Positions 63,600 to 64,000 of a stretch of 64,000 nucleotides of DNA are shown piece after piece (positions within the stretch are counted from its first letter, which is position 1; every line of letters starts with the position of its first letter). The stretch lies in the NCBI RefSeq assembly GCF_018224885.1, contig NZ_JAGTXB010000023.1:89650-153649 (forward strand). The letters are read 5' to 3'. The DNA comes from Chitinophaga hostae (lineage in GTDB: Bacteria > Bacteroidota > Bacteroidia > Chitinophagales > Chitinophagaceae). Below the pieces are notes generated by a model. That model was given only the letters and a program-made list of their open reading frames with translations. It was not told the origin of the DNA and did not search any database. A program made the translations under genes and the position numbers.

Positions 63600-64000
63600 T
63601 TTAATCGTTTTGATTTTGGGTTATATATTATAGTGTTTTATACAGGTTAATTTCCACAGGGAACCCATAGCATTGAGATTTTGTCAATACCATTTTGATA
63701 ACGCTTCCGGCGTTGGCTACAGTGAATGTTGTTTTATTTGGATATACAACGATTTTGGTTTAGCGGATAGACGGGCCAGCGGGTGCTACGCGCAATGCTT
63801 CATCTGTTCAACCACTTTTTATGAATGAGTGAACCCGGTTTATAAGAATAACACCGGCAAGTACTATTTGTACCATGGGAAAGAAAAGAATAACCGGTAG
63901 CGCAGGCATTCCTTGCGGATCATACTATCGCAAGATGGTATTGCCTGATACCTGGGTAGCGATGGGTACATGTTCCGGACGCCTTCCCGCAAAAAAGAAA
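63600..64000. other. Gene-poor end of the window
   Basis: About 400 bases upstream of the metalloprotease gene. An ATG at 63875 opens a frame that stays open to the edge (starting MGKKRITGSAGIPCGSYYRK), 41 codons, and a reverse frame is also open at the edge. Both are too short to judge. No hairpin or consensus promoter was recognised. Confidence 0.4.

Noticed and set aside
63875..64000. Partial gene running off the right edge.
   Set aside because: Forty-one open codons with no recognisable sequence, and a reverse frame is also open; too little to support a call.

Overview
The window looks like chromosomal DNA of a member of the Bacteroidota, probably Chitinophagaceae (Chitinophaga-like). 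The grounds are SusC/SusD pairs, many Cys-anchored lipoproteins, DoxX and amidohydrolase families typical of the phylum, weak Shine-Dalgarno signals, and promoters of the Bacteroidota type (TTTG, 19 bases, TAnnTTTG). No tRNA, rRNA, integrase, transposase or CRISPR array is visible.

Left part (1-22 kb). It opens with the start of a TonB-dependent receptor read leftwards behind a cobalamin riboswitch. A TetR regulator follows with a short-chain dehydrogenase and a 14-TM exporter, each preceded by the same palindromic operator. A methyltransferase gene sits between large palindromic repeats in opposite orientation. Next is a polysaccharide utilisation locus (6-19.5 kb): a sugar-isomerase-like protein, a GH106-like alpha-L-rhamnosidase, an SGNH hydrolase, an AraC regulator, SusD, SusC and a six-hairpin glycosidase-like enzyme. 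The two leftward promoters of this locus share a spaced motif placed identically relative to their -7 boxes, so they appear to be one regulon. A small operon (amidohydrolase, Crp/Fnr regulator, DoxX protein) closes this part.

Central part (22.5-56 kb, all rightward). This is a complete contractile phage-tail-like module without head genes. In order: a few unassigned small genes; a lysis group (two small membrane or secreted proteins, a lipoprotein-like protein, an N-acetylmuramidase); a strong promoter; a tail-terminator-position protein; sheath; tube; two chaperone-position proteins; tape measure; a baseplate hub fused to an M15 peptidase; spike; several baseplate proteins including a J/gp6-type protein; a 2353-residue fibre with ten tandem repeats; a glycosyltransferase-like protein; two more fibres that share an N-terminal motif with the giant one; a tail-collar-domain fibre; and two accessory proteins. 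No portal, terminase, capsid, integrase, AAA+ ATPase or PAAR protein was recognised. The best reading is a headless contractile particle (tailocin-like, or an atypical extracellular contractile injection system) that carries its own lysis genes and an elaborate glycan-facing fibre set.

Right part (56-64 kb). Envelope lipoproteins (fimbrillin-like, ZU5-like), an alpha/beta hydrolase, a GH95-type alpha-L-fucosidase and a zinc metalloprotease with a discoidin-like C terminus, separated by clear bidirectional hairpins. These look like ordinary envelope and glycan-degradation functions.
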